Positions 17,097 to 25,645 of a stretch of DNA of 64,000 bases are shown one piece after another. Under the pieces are notes generated by a model. It did not search any database. It worked only from the letters and a program-made list of their open reading frames with translations, and had not been told where the DNA came from. A program made the position numbers and the translations under genes. The DNA is from Candidatus Villigracilis saccharophilus. GTDB lineage: Bacteria > Chloroflexota > Anaerolineae > Anaerolineales > Villigracilaceae. Location: assembly GCA_016709305.1 (NCBI GenBank), contig JADJNA010000013.1, forward strand, positions 1-64,000. Direction: 5' to 3'. Positions within the stretch are counted from its first letter, which is position 1, and each line of letters begins with the position of its first letter.

Positions 17097-17336
17097 CTAT
17101 CCGCCAGCGATCGCGGAAAAAGCTGTGACCATATCGCCTTCTTTAAGCGGGGTATTCATATCCACAGTAATACCGTTTAAGACAATTACGCTTTCATCAT
17201 TCAGTGGGATGTCAAAACGCGAAATGACCTCGTAGACTGTTGTCCCATCGGGAACATCCAACTCCACCACACCGTGCTTTGCTTCAGGCGGCAGGGCTTC
17301 ACGATAGTTGGCAATCAGTTTGACGCGGATCATCAT
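17097..17336 (-). CDS. MoaD/ThiS-family sulfur carrier beside AOR
   Basis: 79 residues, beta-grasp fold, ending in Gly-Gly (FSAIAGG), the C-terminal tail that is adenylated and thiocarboxylated. A second Met at residue 2 is an equally good start. Its place upstream of the AOR gene suggests a part in making the tungstopterin cofactor, as MoaD does for molybdopterin. A separate ThiS-like protein at 61186-61380 is paired with a tRNA thiolase, so the two carriers probably serve different pathways. Confidence 0.85.
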   Translation of the reverse strand: MMIRVKLIANYREALPPEAKHGVVELDVPDGTTVYEVISRFDIPLNDESVIVLNGITVDMNTPLKEGDMVTAFSAIAGG

Positions 17337-17414
17337 TTGTGGATTCTAGCACGATACAAGTTGGATTGGGAAACCCAAGTTACAATTGAACAAATCTTAA
17401 GAGTCGGAGCGGGC

Positions 17415-18230
17415 ATGTCAAATAAACTTGCATTGATCAGCGGGGCATCCAGCGGAATCGGGGAGGCGTTTGCGCGTCAACTGGCAGAACAGGGAATTGA
17501 CCTGTGCATTACCGGGCGACGCAAGGAAAGGCTGGACTCCATCGCCGCGGAGTTACAACAAAGATATAAGATCAGCGTGGATGTCATTGTCGCAGACCTG
17601 GCGGTGGACGATGGTATCAGCAAAGTTGAAACGTGGATCAAAGCCCATCCGTACATTACTCTGCTGATCAACAACGCGGGCTTTGGTGCGCGCGGTCTCT
17701 TTGCGAACAAGCCCTCTGAGAAATACATGGAGATGATCTCTGTCCACGTGACAGCGGCCATGCGATTAACTTCCGCTGTATTACCTGCCATGATACAAGC
17801 AAAACAGGGAGCGATCATCAATGTTTCATCCATCACGGCATTCCTGCCGCTGGCTGGCAACGCGGTCTATTCAGGAACCAAGTCATTCTTAAATTCATTT
17901 ACCCAGGCTTTATCCTACGAATTAAAGAACACAGGTGTAAAAGTTCAAGCTCTCGTACCAGGTTTTACTTATAGTGATTTTCATAAACGTCCTGATTACT
18001 CAAAGACCAATACCTATGCATCCGTCCCAAAGATATTATGGATGACATCCGAGGATGTTGTAAAAACTTCCTTGAGGGCCTTGGAAAAGAATAGGCTTTT
18101 TTGTATTCCTGGATTTATCAACAAACTGATCGTGCTGGCAGGCAAAAGCGGTCTCGCCGCTCTGGGTTCTGAGGTCATGACACAAATATATATGCGATCA
18201 GCAAAGAAAGCGGCGGGTAAAATTATATGA
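17415..18230 (+). CDS. Short-chain dehydrogenase/reductase
   Basis: 271 residues from ATG 17415; the frame is open further upstream but that would overlap the divergent MoaD-like gene. Rossmann motif GASSGIGEA (10-18), NNAG (86-89), Ser139, Tyr152 and Lys156 (YSGTK) give a complete classical SDR active site. NAD(P)H-dependent; the substrate cannot be read from the sequence. A C-terminal basic/hydrophobic stretch may contact membranes, as in the DltE/YqjQ-like SDRs it resembles. It overlaps the thioesterase start by 4 bp. Confidence 0.88.
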   Translation: MSNKLALISGASSGIGEAFARQLAEQGIDLCITGRRKERLDSIAAELQQRYKISVDVIVADLAVDDGISKVETWIKAHPYITLLINNAGFGARGLFANKPSEKYMEMISVHVTAAMRLTSAVLPAMIQAKQGAIINVSSITAFLPLAGNAVYSGTKSFLNSFTQALSYELKNTGVKVQALVPGFTYSDFHKRPDYSKTNTYASVPKILWMTSEDVVKTSLRALEKNRLFCIPGFINKLIVLAGKSGLAALGSEVMTQIYMRSAKKAAGKII

Positions 18231-18667
18231 AACGACAGATCCCCTACCACGGTTGGTGTTTCGTTTGCGGAACCGAGAATCCACACAGTATCGGTATCAC
18301 CATGTTCGTGGACGATGACGGTGTGCTGACTTCCGAGTTCACACTCAATGAAGCGCACCAAGGTCCGCCCGGGCACACCCACGGTGGCGCATCCGCGGCG
18401 ATACTGGATGAAGCCATGGGACTGTGCGTTTGGGCGGCGGGTCATATGGTATTGGCGGCTAATCTGGAAGTAAATTATCGCAAGCCGCTTCCGCTCAATC
18501 AACCTCTGACTCTCGAAGTGCGCATCACTCAGGTGGATGAGCGGAAGATCCACACGACAGGTGAAATCCAACTCGCAGATTCAACCGTCGCCGTGAGCGG
18601 ACGCGGGCTTTACATCTCCGCGCCGCATGTATTCGAGCAGTTCCTGTCTAACCGGGAGCCTTCATGA
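18227..18667 (+). CDS. PaaI-type hotdog thioesterase
   Basis: 146 residues. The HGGASAAILDEAMG motif (about 47-61) is the catalytic helix of acyl-CoA thioesterases of the PaaI/THEM4 kind. N-terminal CFVCGTENPHSIG is often seen in this subfamily. It overlaps the SDR and the racemase genes by 4 bp each, making a tightly coupled three-gene unit. Substrate unknown. Confidence 0.85.
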   Translation: MKRQIPYHGWCFVCGTENPHSIGITMFVDDDGVLTSEFTLNEAHQGPPGHTHGGASAAILDEAMGLCVWAAGHMVLAANLEVNYRKPLPLNQPLTLEVRITQVDERKIHTTGEIQLADSTVAVSGRGLYISAPHVFEQFLSNREPS

Positions 18668-19356
18668 AAACCATCGGGTTGATCGGAGGGATGAGCTGGG
18701 AATCATCGATTGAGTATTACCGCATCATTAATGAGACTACAAAAGAAAAACTCGGCGGTCTGCATTCTGCAAAAAGTCTAATGGTCACGGTTGATTTTGC
18801 CGAGATCGAAAAATTGCAGCATGAAGGAAAGTGGGACGACGCCGCACAGATACTTGTCAAATGCGCACAAGACCTTGAACGCAGCGGCGCTGACTTTATC
18901 GTTCTGTGCACAAACACGATGCACAAACTGGCGGACCAGATCAGCGCCAGCGTGAATATTCCATTTTTGCATATTGCCGATGCGACTGCTGAAAAGATCG
19001 TCTCGGCCGGAATAAGGAAGATTGGACTGCTCGGCACACGCTTTACAATGGAACATGATTTTTATAAAGGGCGCCTGATAGAGAATTTTGGGCTGGAAGT
19101 ACTCACTCCACTCGAACCTGACCGCGCCATCATTCATCGCGTGATCTACGAAGAACTGGTGCAGGGCAAGATATTGGAAAATTCACGCGCGGAATACAGA
19201 CGCATCATGGAAAGGCTCATTACCGAAGGCGCGCAGGGAATTATCCTCGGATGTACTGAGATCGAATTGCTCGTCGGTCAGGAAGATAGCAGCGTACCGC
19301 TTTTTCCAACCACCTCCATTCACGCAATTAGCGCGGTTGAATACGCGTTAAAGTAA
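18664..19356 (+). CDS. Aspartate/glutamate racemase family protein
   Basis: 230 residues. PLP-independent racemase fold with both catalytic cysteines: Cys82 in LCTNTMHK and Cys197 in LGCTEIE, plus the N-terminal IGLIGGMSWESS typical of the YgeA/aspartate racemase branch. Probably makes D-amino acids for wall or other use. Last of the SDR-thioesterase-racemase unit; the lipoprotein gene follows 2 bp later. Confidence 0.9.
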   Translation: MKTIGLIGGMSWESSIEYYRIINETTKEKLGGLHSAKSLMVTVDFAEIEKLQHEGKWDDAAQILVKCAQDLERSGADFIVLCTNTMHKLADQISASVNIPFLHIADATAEKIVSAGIRKIGLLGTRFTMEHDFYKGRLIENFGLEVLTPLEPDRAIIHRVIYEELVQGKILENSRAEYRRIMERLITEGAQGIILGCTEIELLVGQEDSSVPLFPTTSIHAISAVEYALK

Positions 19357-19358
19357 AA

Positions 19359-19814
19359 ATGAAGCGATCTATCTTATTATTCCTCACCCTGCTATTAAGT
19401 GCCTGCGTCGCACAACCCACCCTTGTGCCTTCCGCCACAACAAGCACACCACTGGTGCTCAGATCGGAAGAAAATTCTTACACACCACAAGCGGGTGATT
19501 TGGATAAACAGCAGGCCGGCGTGATCCTGACATCTCTGGATCTTTTAGAGCGTACCGATCTTGATCCAGTGCGAACCGAATTAAGTATTTTAGGTTCCAT
19601 GCCAAATGTGTGTAATGAACTACGTGTCAAAGTCAACCCGCCCGATGATAGTTACAATGTCTTTATTGAAATATACAGCCTGATAGACCCCAAAGAAAAT
19701 TGTGACAACGTGTTCCAACAATTCAAGGCACAGATCACTCTTGGGATCTACTCCCAGGGTCGGTACTCGCTTTGGGTAAATAAAATATATATTGGGGATT
19801 TCACATCATACTAA
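19359..19814 (+). CDS. Small lipoprotein
   Basis: 151 residues. Lipobox LLSAC (Cys16) after a hydrophobic leader, then a Thr/Ser-rich spacer. The rest has no domain I recognise; two Cys (about 84 and 115) could form a disulfide. It starts 2 bp after the racemase stop and converges on ybaK. Confidence 0.7.
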   Translation: MKRSILLFLTLLLSACVAQPTLVPSATTSTPLVLRSEENSYTPQAGDLDKQQAGVILTSLDLLERTDLDPVRTELSILGSMPNVCNELRVKVNPPDDSYNVFIEIYSLIDPKENCDNVFQQFKAQITLGIYSQGRYSLWVNKIYIGDFTSY

Positions 19815-20291
19815 TTAATTTTCCTTGCTGATGACCCCCACCCGCCCATTCGTCAACTTAAGCAGATCCTCAACCGCCAATTGAATATCCAATCCGCGCT
19901 GACCGCCTGAAATATAAATTTTTCCGTATTCATGCGCCACGGAATCAACAACCACCTGAAATCCCTTGTTGATCAGCGCCAGCGGAGAAATTCCGCCCGC
20001 TTGAAGCCCTGTTAACTGCTCCGCTTCACGCTCCGTCGGTAAATGTACTTTCTTCTCATTTAGGAAAGCAGCCAGCAATTTCAAATCCACCACCCGCGGA
20101 CCGGGCACAACCGCCAGGATCGGTTTCTTCTTTTCGCGCACAACCACGATCGTCTTAAAAACCTGTTCAGGGGGAACGCCCATGTACTGGGCGGCTTCGA
20201 CCGCGCCAAGCTTTTCGGCGGGCATTTGATGCGCCGCGTATTGCACCTTGCGGGCATCCAAAAATCTTGTGACATTATTCGTGATGTTCAT
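19815..20291 (-). CDS. ybaK: Cys-tRNA(Pro)/Cys-tRNA(Cys) deacylase YbaK/EbsC
   Basis: Trans-editing enzyme that hydrolyses misacylated Cys-tRNA(Pro). 158 residues from ATG 20291 (MNITNNVTRFLDARK); a longer frame reaches 20312. Family motifs are VFKTIVV, catalytic-site Lys and the GGISPLAL loop (GLQAGGISPLALI), then SGGQRGLDIQL. The gene ends next to the convergent lipoprotein gene with no gap. Confidence 0.9.
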   Translation of the reverse strand: MNITNNVTRFLDARKVQYAAHQMPAEKLGAVEAAQYMGVPPEQVFKTIVVVREKKKPILAVVPGPRVVDLKLLAAFLNEKKVHLPTEREAEQLTGLQAGGISPLALINKGFQVVVDSVAHEYGKIYISGGQRGLDIQLAVEDLLKLTNGRVGVISKEN

Positions 20292-20340
20292 CTTATATAA
20301 AATCCTGTACAATTATAAGAACAAAGGAGATCCTCATCTC

Positions 20341-20691
20341 ATGCCCGACCAGGAAGCTGAACGACTAAAACGACTCCGCGAGAAACAACTGACCGACCGC
20401 GACCCGTTGACCAAACAGCGCACCTTTCAGCATACAAGCTCGGTCAAAGAAAAACGGATGAGAAAACCTTTCTCTTTTTCAAAAGCGTGGAGCGACATTC
20501 CCCATGTGATCAAATACCCGTTCTACGCGCTCATCATTGGCGTGCTCATCATCCTGATTCTACCAACTTTTTGGATCTCTCCTTACACTTTTATCACCAG
20601 TCTTGCTGTCACAGCCATCTTGATCATCTTCGGATTGATCCTGGGCAACTCGATCGACCTGCGGGATGAGATCAAAGACAATCTAAAATAA
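20341..20691 (+). CDS. Small membrane protein of unknown function
   Basis: 116 residues from ATG 20341, with AAAGGAG 14 bp upstream. A charged N-terminal arm (1-45) is followed by two hydrophobic helices (about 59-78 and 83-104) and a short charged tail. No family recognised. A longer frame to 20248 would overlap ybaK and is not preferred. Confidence 0.65.
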   Translation: MPDQEAERLKRLREKQLTDRDPLTKQRTFQHTSSVKEKRMRKPFSFSKAWSDIPHVIKYPFYALIIGVLIILILPTFWISPYTFITSLAVTAILIIFGLILGNSIDLRDEIKDNLK

Positions 20692-20773
20692 GCGGATCAG
20701 GCTCACCTCGTACCTGCCTCCGTCCAAATAAAATTCGCCACCCGATAAAAAATCCAGCCACAGGAGACTTAAC

Positions 20774-21226
20774 ATGATCACTAACGAAATACTTTCCCGA
20801 TTTGAGCTGTTCAAAGGACTCCCCGAGTCACTGCTGACAGAGATCGCCGCGCTCTCAGAAGAAGTCTCTGTCAAGCAGGGAGAATTCATCTTTCGTGAAG
20901 GCGAAAGAGCAGACAAACTACACTTTCTATTGAATGGCAGCGTTGCCCTGCGTGTGAAACTTACCTCGAGACCTGAAAGCATCACGGTCTCTTTCGTCTC
21001 GATGCCATATCAAAGTTTTGGATGGTCTGGAATCGTTGCGCCGAACCACTACACCTCCAGCGCTGAATGTGACGAGGATTCAACGCTGATGATCATCCCT
21101 GCGAGTCCATTCATGAAATTACTCGAAGCAAATCCCGAATCTGGATTTAAAGTCATACAGCGCATCGCCGAGATCATCGCAGACCGCCTGCGGAACAGCA
21201 GACAGGCTTTGCTGAAGACGATGTAG
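20774..21226 (+). CDS. Cyclic-nucleotide-binding domain protein without DNA-binding domain
   Basis: 150 residues covering one cNMP-binding domain: FELFKGLPESLLTEIAAL, then FIFREGERADKLHFLLNGSVAL. The phosphate-binding cassette (GxxxGELA with Arg) is not clear: the region reads FGWSGIVAPNHYTSSAE, so cAMP or cGMP binding is uncertain. No C-terminal helix-turn-helix, unlike Crp. It may act as a stand-alone sensor. A hairpin terminator follows. Confidence 0.8.
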   Translation: MITNEILSRFELFKGLPESLLTEIAALSEEVSVKQGEFIFREGERADKLHFLLNGSVALRVKLTSRPESITVSFVSMPYQSFGWSGIVAPNHYTSSAECDEDSTLMIIPASPFMKLLEANPESGFKVIQRIAEIIADRLRNSRQALLKTM

Positions 21227-21247
21227 AGATTATCTCGAATATCCCCG

Positions 21248-21292
21248 GCCGCAGAGCACATGGAGTTTCCAATAACTCGATGACTCTGCGGC
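21248..21292 (+). terminator. Probable terminator before rel
   Basis: 9-bp arms GCCGCAGAG (21248-21256) and CTCTGCGGC (21284-21292), 27-nt loop, followed by the T-rich TAATTTATTTATTTT. Confidence 0.65.
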
Positions 21293-21319
21293 TAATTTAT
21301 TTATTTTCACAACAAGCGG

Positions 21320-21325
21320 TAAAAT
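21320..21325 (+). promoter_or_regulatory. Putative -10 box of rel
   Basis: TAAAAT ends 8 bp before the rel ATG. No convincing -35 box was seen. Spacing is the same as at several other genes here and would give a leaderless message. Confidence 0.35.
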
Positions 21326-21333
21326 AAACCACC

Positions 21334-23559
21334 ATGAAATCAACCAACTCCGCCATTCCACTCGAAAAACTTCTCGAACAATTACCGGAAAAATACATCG
21401 GCACTGACCGGGATTTGATCATGCGCGCCTATCGAGTGGCGGAGGAGGCGCATCGCGAACAAACACGGCATTCCGGTGAACCTTATATAAATCATTGTCT
21501 CTCAGTTGCCAGCATTTTGGCCGAGCTTAGAGTACCGCCGGAGGTGATCGCAGCCGGTCTTCTGCATGACACAGTGGAAGACACGAGCGTCACTCTCGCA
21601 GATATCCGCCGTGACTTTGGCGAGACCATTACATCCCTCGTGGACGGCGTCACAAAGTTAACACACCTTCCGCGCGTCTCACGCGGAGATCAGCACGCCG
21701 GTAATGATGATGATAAACAGGAAACTGAGGAAATACCGATCGCGCCAGCACTGCTTGGGCGGAAGGAAGACATCGTCTCGGAGACCCTGCGCAAAACATT
21801 CCTCGCCATGGGCAAGGATGTGCGTGTCATGTTCATCAAACTGGCCGACCGCCTGCACAATATGCGCACGCTCAGCTATGCGCCAGAACATAAGCGCAAA
21901 CGAATTGCCCAGGAAACACTCGATATTTTTTGTCCGGTAGCGAATCGACTCGGCATCTGGCAGATCAAATGGGAACTCGAAGATCTGGCCTTCCGCTACG
22001 TCAATCCCACTAAATATAGAGAGATCGCAGAACTGCTGACCGAGAAAAGACCCGACCGCGAATCCCAACTCGAAACCATTAAAGAAAACCTTGTCCAACT
22101 GCTTGCTCAGAACAACATCAAGGCTGAGATCAGCGGCCGCCCCAAACACATTTATTCCATTTACAAAAAAATGCAGAAGAAGGATAAACCCTTCGACATG
22201 GTGCGGGATGTGCGCGCAGTCCGATTGATCGTACCGGATATTCCATCCTGTTACGCGGCGCTCGGCATTATCCATACTTCCTGGCGCCCGATTAAAGATG
22301 AATTCGACGATTACATCGCGGCGCCCAAGGATAATTTTTATCAATCCCTGCACACGGCAGTGATCTATGAGGACCGGCGTCCGCTCGAAGTACAGATCCG
22401 CACCCACGACATGCACCTCAACGCGGAGTACGGCATTGCCGCGCACTGGCGCTACAAGGAAGGCACCAAACAGTCGGATAAAAATTACGAGCAGCATATC
22501 AATTCCCTGCGATCGATGATGGAATGGGGACCCGATGTGCGCGACGCGGCTGAATTCGTAGAGTCGATGCACACCGATGTATTTCAAGATCGTGTGTACA
22601 TCTTCACGCCGCGTGGTGATGCCATTGACCTGCCGGCCGGGTCCACCCCCATTGACTTTGCCTATCATGTCCACACGGATATTGGCCATTGTTGTCGCGG
22701 CGCGCGTATTAATGGAAAACTCGTCCCTTTGTACCAGGAACTCAAGACCGGTGATCAGGTCGAGATCCTGACAGCCAAGCGTGGCGGACCCAGCCGCGAT
22801 TGGTTAAACGTGAATCTTGGACTGGTCAAAACCCAACGCGCGCGTTCCAAGATCAAGGTCTGGTTCAAGAAACAGGAGGATGAACAGAACCTGCAGCAGG
22901 GCCGCGATACGCTTGAAAAAGAACTGCAAAGACTTGGTCTCAAAGATATCAATTTTGAAAAAATGGCGCGCGAGCTTAATTACAAAACGCCGGACGAAAT
23001 GTTCATTGAGCTGGGTAACGGCGATCTTCCTGTCAGTAAAATCATCAAGCAATTCTCACAGCAGGAAGAAGTCCTTGATATCTTCGAGATAAGCCCAGCA
23101 CATTCTCCGGCCACATCAACAAACGCCATCGAAGTGGTTGGGCTAAAAGGCATGCTCACCACCATGGGCCGCTGCTGTAACCCCATGCCGGGCGAACCGA
23201 TCATCGGATTCGTAACACGCGGACGCGGAGCAACCATTCACCGTCAGGATTGCCCGAACATCCTGCAGACCAAAGACCGCGAACGTTTGCTTCAAGTCAG
23301 CTGGGGGCATATTGAACGCACCTATCCAGTGCCGATAAAAATAAAAGCTTATGACCGTCAGGGGTTGGTAAACGACATTTCGAACCTGCTGGCTGATGAA
23401 AGCATCAATATTGCCGACGTGGCCGTAAACACCAACCGCAGCATTGCTGACCTGCGACTCGTCATAGAAGTAAAAGATCTCACACAACTCAGCCGGATCC
23501 TGACCCGTATCGAAAACCTGCCCAATGTAATGGAAGCTCACCGAACAAATCCGGGCTAA
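21334..23559 (+). CDS. rel: Bifunctional (p)ppGpp synthetase/hydrolase
   Basis: 741 residues. HD hydrolase domain with His54, His78-Asp79 (LLHDTVEDT) and the later KLADRLHNMRTL; synthetase domain (IYSIYKKMQKK, VRAVRLIVPD, YQSLHTAV); TGS domain (RVYIFTPRGDAIDLPAGSTPIDFAY); zinc-finger-like CCNPMPGEPI; C-terminal ACT domain. Both activities appear intact, as in Rel/SpoT. Between VDGVTKLTHLP and ETLRKTFLAM there is a longer polar, acidic stretch (about 115-150) than in well-known homologues. Controls the stringent response. Confidence 0.95.
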   Translation: MKSTNSAIPLEKLLEQLPEKYIGTDRDLIMRAYRVAEEAHREQTRHSGEPYINHCLSVASILAELRVPPEVIAAGLLHDTVEDTSVTLADIRRDFGETITSLVDGVTKLTHLPRVSRGDQHAGNDDDKQETEEIPIAPALLGRKEDIVSETLRKTFLAMGKDVRVMFIKLADRLHNMRTLSYAPEHKRKRIAQETLDIFCPVANRLGIWQIKWELEDLAFRYVNPTKYREIAELLTEKRPDRESQLETIKENLVQLLAQNNIKAEISGRPKHIYSIYKKMQKKDKPFDMVRDVRAVRLIVPDIPSCYAALGIIHTSWRPIKDEFDDYIAAPKDNFYQSLHTAVIYEDRRPLEVQIRTHDMHLNAEYGIAAHWRYKEGTKQSDKNYEQHINSLRSMMEWGPDVRDAAEFVESMHTDVFQDRVYIFTPRGDAIDLPAGSTPIDFAYHVHTDIGHCCRGARINGKLVPLYQELKTGDQVEILTAKRGGPSRDWLNVNLGLVKTQRARSKIKVWFKKQEDEQNLQQGRDTLEKELQRLGLKDINFEKMARELNYKTPDEMFIELGNGDLPVSKIIKQFSQQEEVLDIFEISPAHSPATSTNAIEVVGLKGMLTTMGRCCNPMPGEPIIGFVTRGRGATIHRQDCPNILQTKDRERLLQVSWGHIERTYPVPIKIKAYDRQGLVNDISNLLADESINIADVAVNTNRSIADLRLVIEVKDLTQLSRILTRIENLPNVMEAHRTNPG

Positions 23560-23590
23560 ATTTTTAGACTCCGTCTCAAAGTGATTGCGG

Positions 23591-23596
23591 TATAAT
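23591..23596 (+). promoter_or_regulatory. -10 box of moeA
   Basis: Perfect TATAAT, 15 bp before ATG 23612. No clear -35 box at the expected place, so strength is uncertain. Confidence 0.45.
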
Positions 23597-23611
23597 CCGC
23601 CGCCTCAAGCC

Positions 23612-24820
23612 ATGTTATCAGTCACTGAAGCGCGCGAGCGCATCCTCTCCTGTTTTCAAGCCGCCGAAGAAGAAACCCTTCCGTTGAATGATTGTGCCAA
23701 TCGCGTTCTTGCGGGGGATGTGCCCGCACCGCATGACCTCCCCCTCTTTGACAATTCATCCATGGATGGGTTTGCCGTGCGATCCGCAGACGCTTCGCTC
23801 ATAACCCTCAGCGTGGTCGCAGACATTCCTGCTGGCTCGGTACCGATGGTGACCCTCACACGAGGCCAAGCCGCGCGGATCATGACCGGCGCACAATTGC
23901 CGAACGGTGCTGATGCCGTCATTCCAGTGGAAGATACAGATTTCAACTCGCGTGAAGCTGGAACCTCCGCGCCCAAAACCGTTTCTTTCACAAAAAATAT
24001 AAGGTCAGGAGATAATGTCCGCGCACGCGGGGTTGACCTGCACGCTGGCGACGTGGTCTTGCAAAAAGGCCGCAAACTCAAGCCGCAGGATCTTGGCCTG
24101 CTGGCGATGCTGGGATTTGCAAATGTGAAGGTGCACAAGAAACCGCGCGTGGCACTACTTTCTTCCGGTGATGAACTGGTTGAAGTGGACGCAGTTCTGA
24201 CCGCGGGCAAGATCCATGACTCAAATTCCTACGCGCTGGCCGCGCTCATGCAACAGGCAGGGGCCGAAGTGATCCGTTTGGGTGTGGCAAAAGATACACG
24301 CTCATCTGTGGAAGGCTTGCTGCAGCAAGCGGTGGCGCAAAATGTGGACTTGATCGTAACCTCCGCGGGGGTGAGCGTGGGCGCGTTTGACTTTATTAAA
24401 GAAGTGATCGAGTCGAATGGCAGGCTGGATTTCTGGCGCGTGAACATGCGCCCCGGCAAGCCGGTTGTATTTGGAGAATATAACGCCACACCGTTCATTG
24501 GCCTGCCGGGCAATCCTGTTTCTGCGTTCGTGGGGCTGGAGGTTTTTGTGCGCCCCACGCTTGAAAAGCTGAGCGGTCAATTGGATGGAAACAGGCGCAC
24601 AGTTAATGTAAGATGCGACGAGGAGATCGAGTCTGATGGACGCGAGAGTTATCTGCGCGCCAGAATACGCGATGAAAACGGGGTCCACTTCGCAACATTG
24701 ACCGGGCCGCAAGGCTCGGGAAACCTGCTCTCTCTCGTTCAGGCGGATGCTTTACTAATTATCCCCGCTGGTGTAAAATGCGTGCCTGTTGGTCAGGACG
24801 TTGAGGCCATCTTATTATGA
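23612..24820 (+). CDS. moeA: Molybdopterin molybdenumtransferase MoeA
   Basis: 402 residues from ATG 23612 (MLSVTEARERI); a TTG at 23585 is in frame but overlaps the promoter-like TATAAT. Inserts Mo (or W) into adenylylated molybdopterin. Motifs: FDNSSMDGFAVR (about 42-53), GAQLPNGADAV, SSGDELVE, and GLPGNPVSAFVGLE. It likely supplies cofactor for enzymes such as the AOR at 15139-16965. The VKOR gene follows 6 bp later. Confidence 0.93.
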   Translation: MLSVTEARERILSCFQAAEEETLPLNDCANRVLAGDVPAPHDLPLFDNSSMDGFAVRSADASLITLSVVADIPAGSVPMVTLTRGQAARIMTGAQLPNGADAVIPVEDTDFNSREAGTSAPKTVSFTKNIRSGDNVRARGVDLHAGDVVLQKGRKLKPQDLGLLAMLGFANVKVHKKPRVALLSSGDELVEVDAVLTAGKIHDSNSYALAALMQQAGAEVIRLGVAKDTRSSVEGLLQQAVAQNVDLIVTSAGVSVGAFDFIKEVIESNGRLDFWRVNMRPGKPVVFGEYNATPFIGLPGNPVSAFVGLEVFVRPTLEKLSGQLDGNRRTVNVRCDEEIESDGRESYLRARIRDENGVHFATLTGPQGSGNLLSLVQADALLIIPAGVKCVPVGQDVEAILL

Positions 24821-24826
24821 GGAAAC

Positions 24827-25255
24827 ATGGATAAATGGTTGTACCGTAGTTCGGTCGTGCTTGTGGTGCTGGGTTTACTGGTTTCAATTTACATGACCAT
24901 TTACAAAGCCACATCCAACGACTCGATGTGTCTGGGTTCCGGGGACTGCTCCGCAGTGAATGCCAGCCGTTATTCTGAAGTGAATGGAATTCCCGTGGCA
25001 GCCATTGGCGTCTTGGGATATGTGGCAATTCTGGCGGTGCTGTATTTTGAGACTCGAAACGATTTCTTCAAAAAGAACGGTACACTCTTAATCTTTGGCA
25101 TGGCGCTGACAGGGTTCCTGTTCACCGTCTGGCTTATTTATGTTGAGATCGCGTTACTGAGGGCGATCTGCCCATTTTGTGTTACATCACAGGTGGCAAT
25201 GACCATAATTTTCATTATTGCTGTCATGCGCCTAATCAGACAACCCCAATCTTAG
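24827..25255 (+). CDS. Vitamin K epoxide reductase family thiol oxidase
   Basis: 142 residues, four membrane helices. Loop cysteines Cys35 and Cys41 (CLGSGDCSAVN) and the active-site pair Cys115-Pro-Phe-Cys118 (ICPFC) are present, as in bacterial VKOR proteins that reoxidise a DsbA-like partner using quinone. No fused thioredoxin domain; the partner must be elsewhere. The next gene, 13 bp on, encodes a small Cys-rich protein. Confidence 0.92.
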   Translation: MDKWLYRSSVVLVVLGLLVSIYMTIYKATSNDSMCLGSGDCSAVNASRYSEVNGIPVAAIGVLGYVAILAVLYFETRNDFFKKNGTLLIFGMALTGFLFTVWLIYVEIALLRAICPFCVTSQVAMTIIFIIAVMRLIRQPQS

Positions 25256-25268
25256 GAGGAAGCAAATA

Positions 25269-25505
25269 ATGCCCCGTATTAAGTGTCACTACATAGATTG
25301 CGTGTTCGTGGACGAAGGATATTGTTCCGCCGCCGCCGTTGAATTGGATCCAGATACTGGATGTAATACCTACTCCGCCACCGACGGTGTCGCCAAGAAA
25401 GCTGACGACTGGGATGAGGAAGAGGAAACAGAAGATTGGGACGAAGAAGAAGGCGATGAAGAAGACGATGACTGGTTGAACGACGACGAAGAAGACGAAT
25501 TCTAG
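25269..25505 (+). CDS. Cys-containing mini-protein with a very acidic tail
   Basis: 78 residues. The N-terminal half has four Cys (6, 11, 19, 32) in KCHYIDCVFVDEGYCSAAA and DTGCN; the last about 36 residues contain about 25 Asp/Glu with regularly placed Trp (DDWDEEE, EDWDEEE, DDDWLNDD). An RBS (TAGGAGGAA) precedes the ATG. The Cys pattern recalls small DUF1540-like metal-binding domains, but that is a loose match. It directly follows the VKOR gene, probably cotranscribed, and ends before a strong terminator. Confidence 0.7.
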   Translation: MPRIKCHYIDCVFVDEGYCSAAAVELDPDTGCNTYSATDGVAKKADDWDEEEETEDWDEEEGDEEDDDWLNDDEEDEF

Positions 25506-25539
25506 CTGCATCGCACTTCACTCAGAATTGATCCTACAA

Positions 25540-25570
25540 AAACAGCCTGCTCTTTGAGAGCAGGCTGTTT
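25540..25570 (+). terminator. Terminator after the VKOR/acidic-protein unit
   Basis: Perfect 14-bp arms (25540-25553, 25557-25570) with 3-nt loop and a terminal T tract. Confidence 0.9.
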
Positions 25571-25579
25571 CGATTAAAA

Positions 25580-25645
25580 GTCGTTGGCGAGGAGGGGGGT
25601 TGCTCTTCCTGACGAGACCTGCGACGTACGCGATTCGCAATGACA
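25580..25645. repeat. Intergenic inverted-repeat element, copy B
   Basis: Left end GTCGTTGGCGAGG, right end TTCGCAATGACA, related to the elements at 7439-7579 and 55552-55620. It abuts the stop of the methyltransferase gene. Confidence 0.55.

Noticed and set aside
21679..22689. 336-codon open frame antisense to rel
   Set aside because: It is the mirror of a highly conserved coding region with strong codon bias and has no RBS or family pattern.
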